Shown here piece by piece: positions 15,255 to 16,691 of a DNA stretch of 16,691 nucleotides (within the stretch, counting starts at the first letter, position 1; each line of letters opens with the position of its first letter). Source of the stretch: JAPSGM01 sp036258735 (lineage in GTDB: Bacteria > Chloroflexota > Limnocylindria > QHBO01); contig DATADC010000064.1 in assembly GCA_036258735.1 (NCBI GenBank), positions 1 to 16,691 on the forward strand, given 5' to 3'. The position numbers were made by a program, and so were the translations under genes. A model generated the notes under the pieces. That model was not told the DNA's origin. It was given only the letters and a program-made list of their open reading frames with translations, and ran no database searches.

Positions 15255-16096
15255 GCGGCGCGTCCCTGGCCGGCGACCTGCGGGCCTTCGGCGCAGCCGC
15301 GCTCAAGGAGTGGCGGTTGTTGCGGCGCTACCCGACGCTGTTCGTGGGCTTTCTGTTCTGGCCCATCGCGCTGCCCGTGGCCTACGTCTTCCAGGCACGT
15401 GCCTATGCCGGCGACAGCCCGGCCGCGCTGGACGCCTTCGCCCAGCGCTCGGGCACCACCGAGGTGGCGGGCTTCCTCTTCCTGGGCTGGGCGGCCTACA
15501 TGTGGATCAGCATGATCCTGTGGGGTCCCGGCACGGCCCTGCGCACCGAGCAGGTTCGCGGGTCGCTGGAGGCGCTGTTCATGACGCCGGCCTCGCGGCT
15601 GGTGATCCTGTTCGGCCCGCTGGTCAGCCAGGTCGTCTGGGCGCTGTGGATGTTCAGCGTCGTGATCGGCACCATGACGCTTGTCTTCGGCGTCGATATC
15701 GCCGCCGCGTCGCTGCCCCATGCGCTGGCGGTTATCGCGGTTGCCGTGCCGGCGCTGTACGGGCTGGGCGCCCTCTTCGCCGCGGTGGTGCTGCGCTTCG
15801 GAGAGGTCAGCGCCCTGGTGCAGGCCGTTCGCGGCGTGTTCACCGTCTTCTGCGGCATGAGCTTTCCCATCGTCGTCCTGCCCGAGTGGGGCCGCGCCGT
15901 GGCGCTGGCACTGCCGCCGACGTACCTGATCGGCGACCTGCGGCGCGTGCTGCTGGCCGAAGCCGAACTGACCGATATGCTGCCGGACCTGGTCGTCTTG
16001 CTGGCCCTGGGGCTGCTGCTCACGGCGCTCGCCGTGGTCGCCTTTCGTGCGACCGAGCGCTACGCGCGACGCGGCGGAAGCCTGGCCCAGTACTGA
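15251..16096 (+). CDS. ABC-2 type exporter permease
   Basis: A 281-aa membrane protein with about six hydrophobic helices. It starts with the amphipathic ALKEWRLLRRYPTLFVGFLFWP, continues with the coupling region RTEQVRGSLEALFMTPASRL, and has the late motif GMSFPIVVLPEWGR.VALALPPTYLIGDLRRVL. These are ABC-2 membrane-domain hallmarks. ATG 15251 overlaps the ATPase stop by 4 bp (ATGA), so subunit synthesis is coupled. It pairs with the permease that begins 1 bp after its stop; the two share an AxKEW/ARKELL-type start and GSLEALFMTP/GTLEPAWLTP coupling segment. Substrate unknown. Confidence 0.9.
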   Translation: MSGASLAGDLRAFGAAALKEWRLLRRYPTLFVGFLFWPIALPVAYVFQARAYAGDSPAALDAFAQRSGTTEVAGFLFLGWAAYMWISMILWGPGTALRTEQVRGSLEALFMTPASRLVILFGPLVSQVVWALWMFSVVIGTMTLVFGVDIAAASLPHALAVIAVAVPALYGLGALFAAVVLRFGEVSALVQAVRGVFTVFCGMSFPIVVLPEWGRAVALALPPTYLIGDLRRVLLAEAELTDMLPDLVVLLALGLLLTALAVVAFRATERYARRGGSLAQY

Positions 16097-16097
16097 G

Positions 16098-16691
16098 ATG
16101 CCGCATCCGTCCGCCGAGCTCCACGCCGCCCTGGCGATCGCGCGCAAGGAGCTGCTGGTCGCGCGCCGCTACCCGCTCCAGCTCGCCAACGAGGTGCTTC
16201 AGCCGCTCTACCAGTTCCTTATCCCCAGCCTGCTGCTGGGCACCAGCTTCCTGGTCGGCGGCCGCGCCATCGGCCTCGAGCAGCTGACCGGGACCGATGA
16301 CCTGGCGGGCTACCTGTTCCTGGGCACGGTGGTAGGTGGCCTGGTCGGCGCCGCGTTCTGGGACATGGCCTTCGGGCTCAAGCGCGAGATGGACAGCGGG
16401 ACGCTGGAGCCGGCCTGGCTGACGCCGACGCGACCGGGTACGCTGGTCTTCGGCCGAGCGATCGCCGCGGTGGCCCTGGGCGGAGCCGCGAGCGCGGTGC
16501 TGGTCCTTATCGGCCTGGCGTTCTTCGGCGCGTCGCTCGGAAGCGGGCTGCTGCTGGCGCTGCCGGCGCTGCTCATCGCGGGGGTCAGCATGCTGGGCGT
16601 CGGCTACCTCGTCGCTTCCGCCGTGCTCCTCATGCGCGAGCCGAACTTCTTCGTGGACGCCACGAACTTCGCCTTCGCCTTGATCTCCGGC
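16098..16691 (+). CDS. ABC-2 type exporter permease, N-terminal 198 codons (cut by window end)
   Basis: Open from ATG 16098 to the window end without a stop. It begins MPHPSAELHAALAIARKELL and has the amphipathic ARKELLVARRYPLQ element, then hydrophobic helices. The coupling segment LKREMDSGTLEPAWLTPTRP matches the preceding permease (GSLEALFMTP). At least four membrane helices are visible before the cut. It starts 1 bp after the preceding stop, giving the exporter two different membrane subunits, as in the operon at 2930-5489. A normal family length of 260-290 residues would put the stop 190-280 bp beyond the window. Confidence 0.88.
   Translation, partial: MPHPSAELHAALAIARKELLVARRYPLQLANEVLQPLYQFLIPSLLLGTSFLVGGRAIGLEQLTGTDDLAGYLFLGTVVGGLVGAAFWDMAFGLKREMDSGTLEPAWLTPTRPGTLVFGRAIAAVALGGAASAVLVLIGLAFFGASLGSGLLLALPALLIAGVSMLGVGYLVASAVLLMREPNFFVDATNFAFALISG

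Overview
This is a very GC-rich, tightly packed bacterial chromosomal segment carrying housekeeping and accessory genes. I see no transposase, integrase, tRNA, rRNA or CRISPR array. Gene content and protein style suggest a high-GC Chloroflexota lineage (Limnocylindria-like); Actinomycetota is the main alternative. The clues are a DUF2089/DUF4097/ABC-2 operon, an AceE-type pyruvate dehydrogenase, a PlsY motif of the form GSRRTGATN, and several start codons 6-8 nt after a -10-like hexamer, which implies leaderless transcripts. The taxonomic call is inference, not proof.

Layout, left to right. (1) 1-90 is the C-terminal tail of an MBL-fold hydrolase, followed by a complete UPF0173-type MBL hydrolase (238-948) and a conserved protein with a HicB-like start and DinB-like end (1025-1687). 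(2) A DAO-family FAD oxidoreductase (1700-2866, minus) diverges from an ABC-2 exporter operon of one ATPase and two paralogous permeases (2930-5489). (3) A minus-strand run is read from 8507 down to 5482: NDH-2, a small two-TM protein, PlsY and PgsA, coupling a respiratory enzyme to two phospholipid-synthesis enzymes. (4) A 349-bp divergent spacer at 8508-8856 holds a 9-bp repeat array and a possible Cys-rich leader ORF. It precedes a full-length homodimeric-type pyruvate dehydrogenase E1 (aceE, 8857-11553). (5) A minus-strand J-domain/zinc-ribbon protein (11568-12113) follows. (6) An AT-richer divergent spacer carries a near-ideal sigma70-type promoter. It starts a seven-gene plus-strand operon: a 49-aa small protein, DUF2089 zinc-ribbon/HTH protein, DUF4097 beta-repeat protein, SHOCT-like protein, ABC ATPase, and two ABC-2 permeases, the last cut by the window end.

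The most interesting unit is the last operon. The DUF2089, DUF4097 and SHOCT-like proteins each carry the same short helical-hairpin module (pattern L..L..G.I...EA...L), at the C-, C- and N-terminus respectively. All genes overlap or nearly abut and are co-oriented with an ABC-2 exporter. I infer a modular regulator plus envelope-sensor plus exporter system, by analogy with the YvlB/LiaX-type envelope-stress proteins of Firmicutes. Its substrate and signal cannot be read from the sequence.
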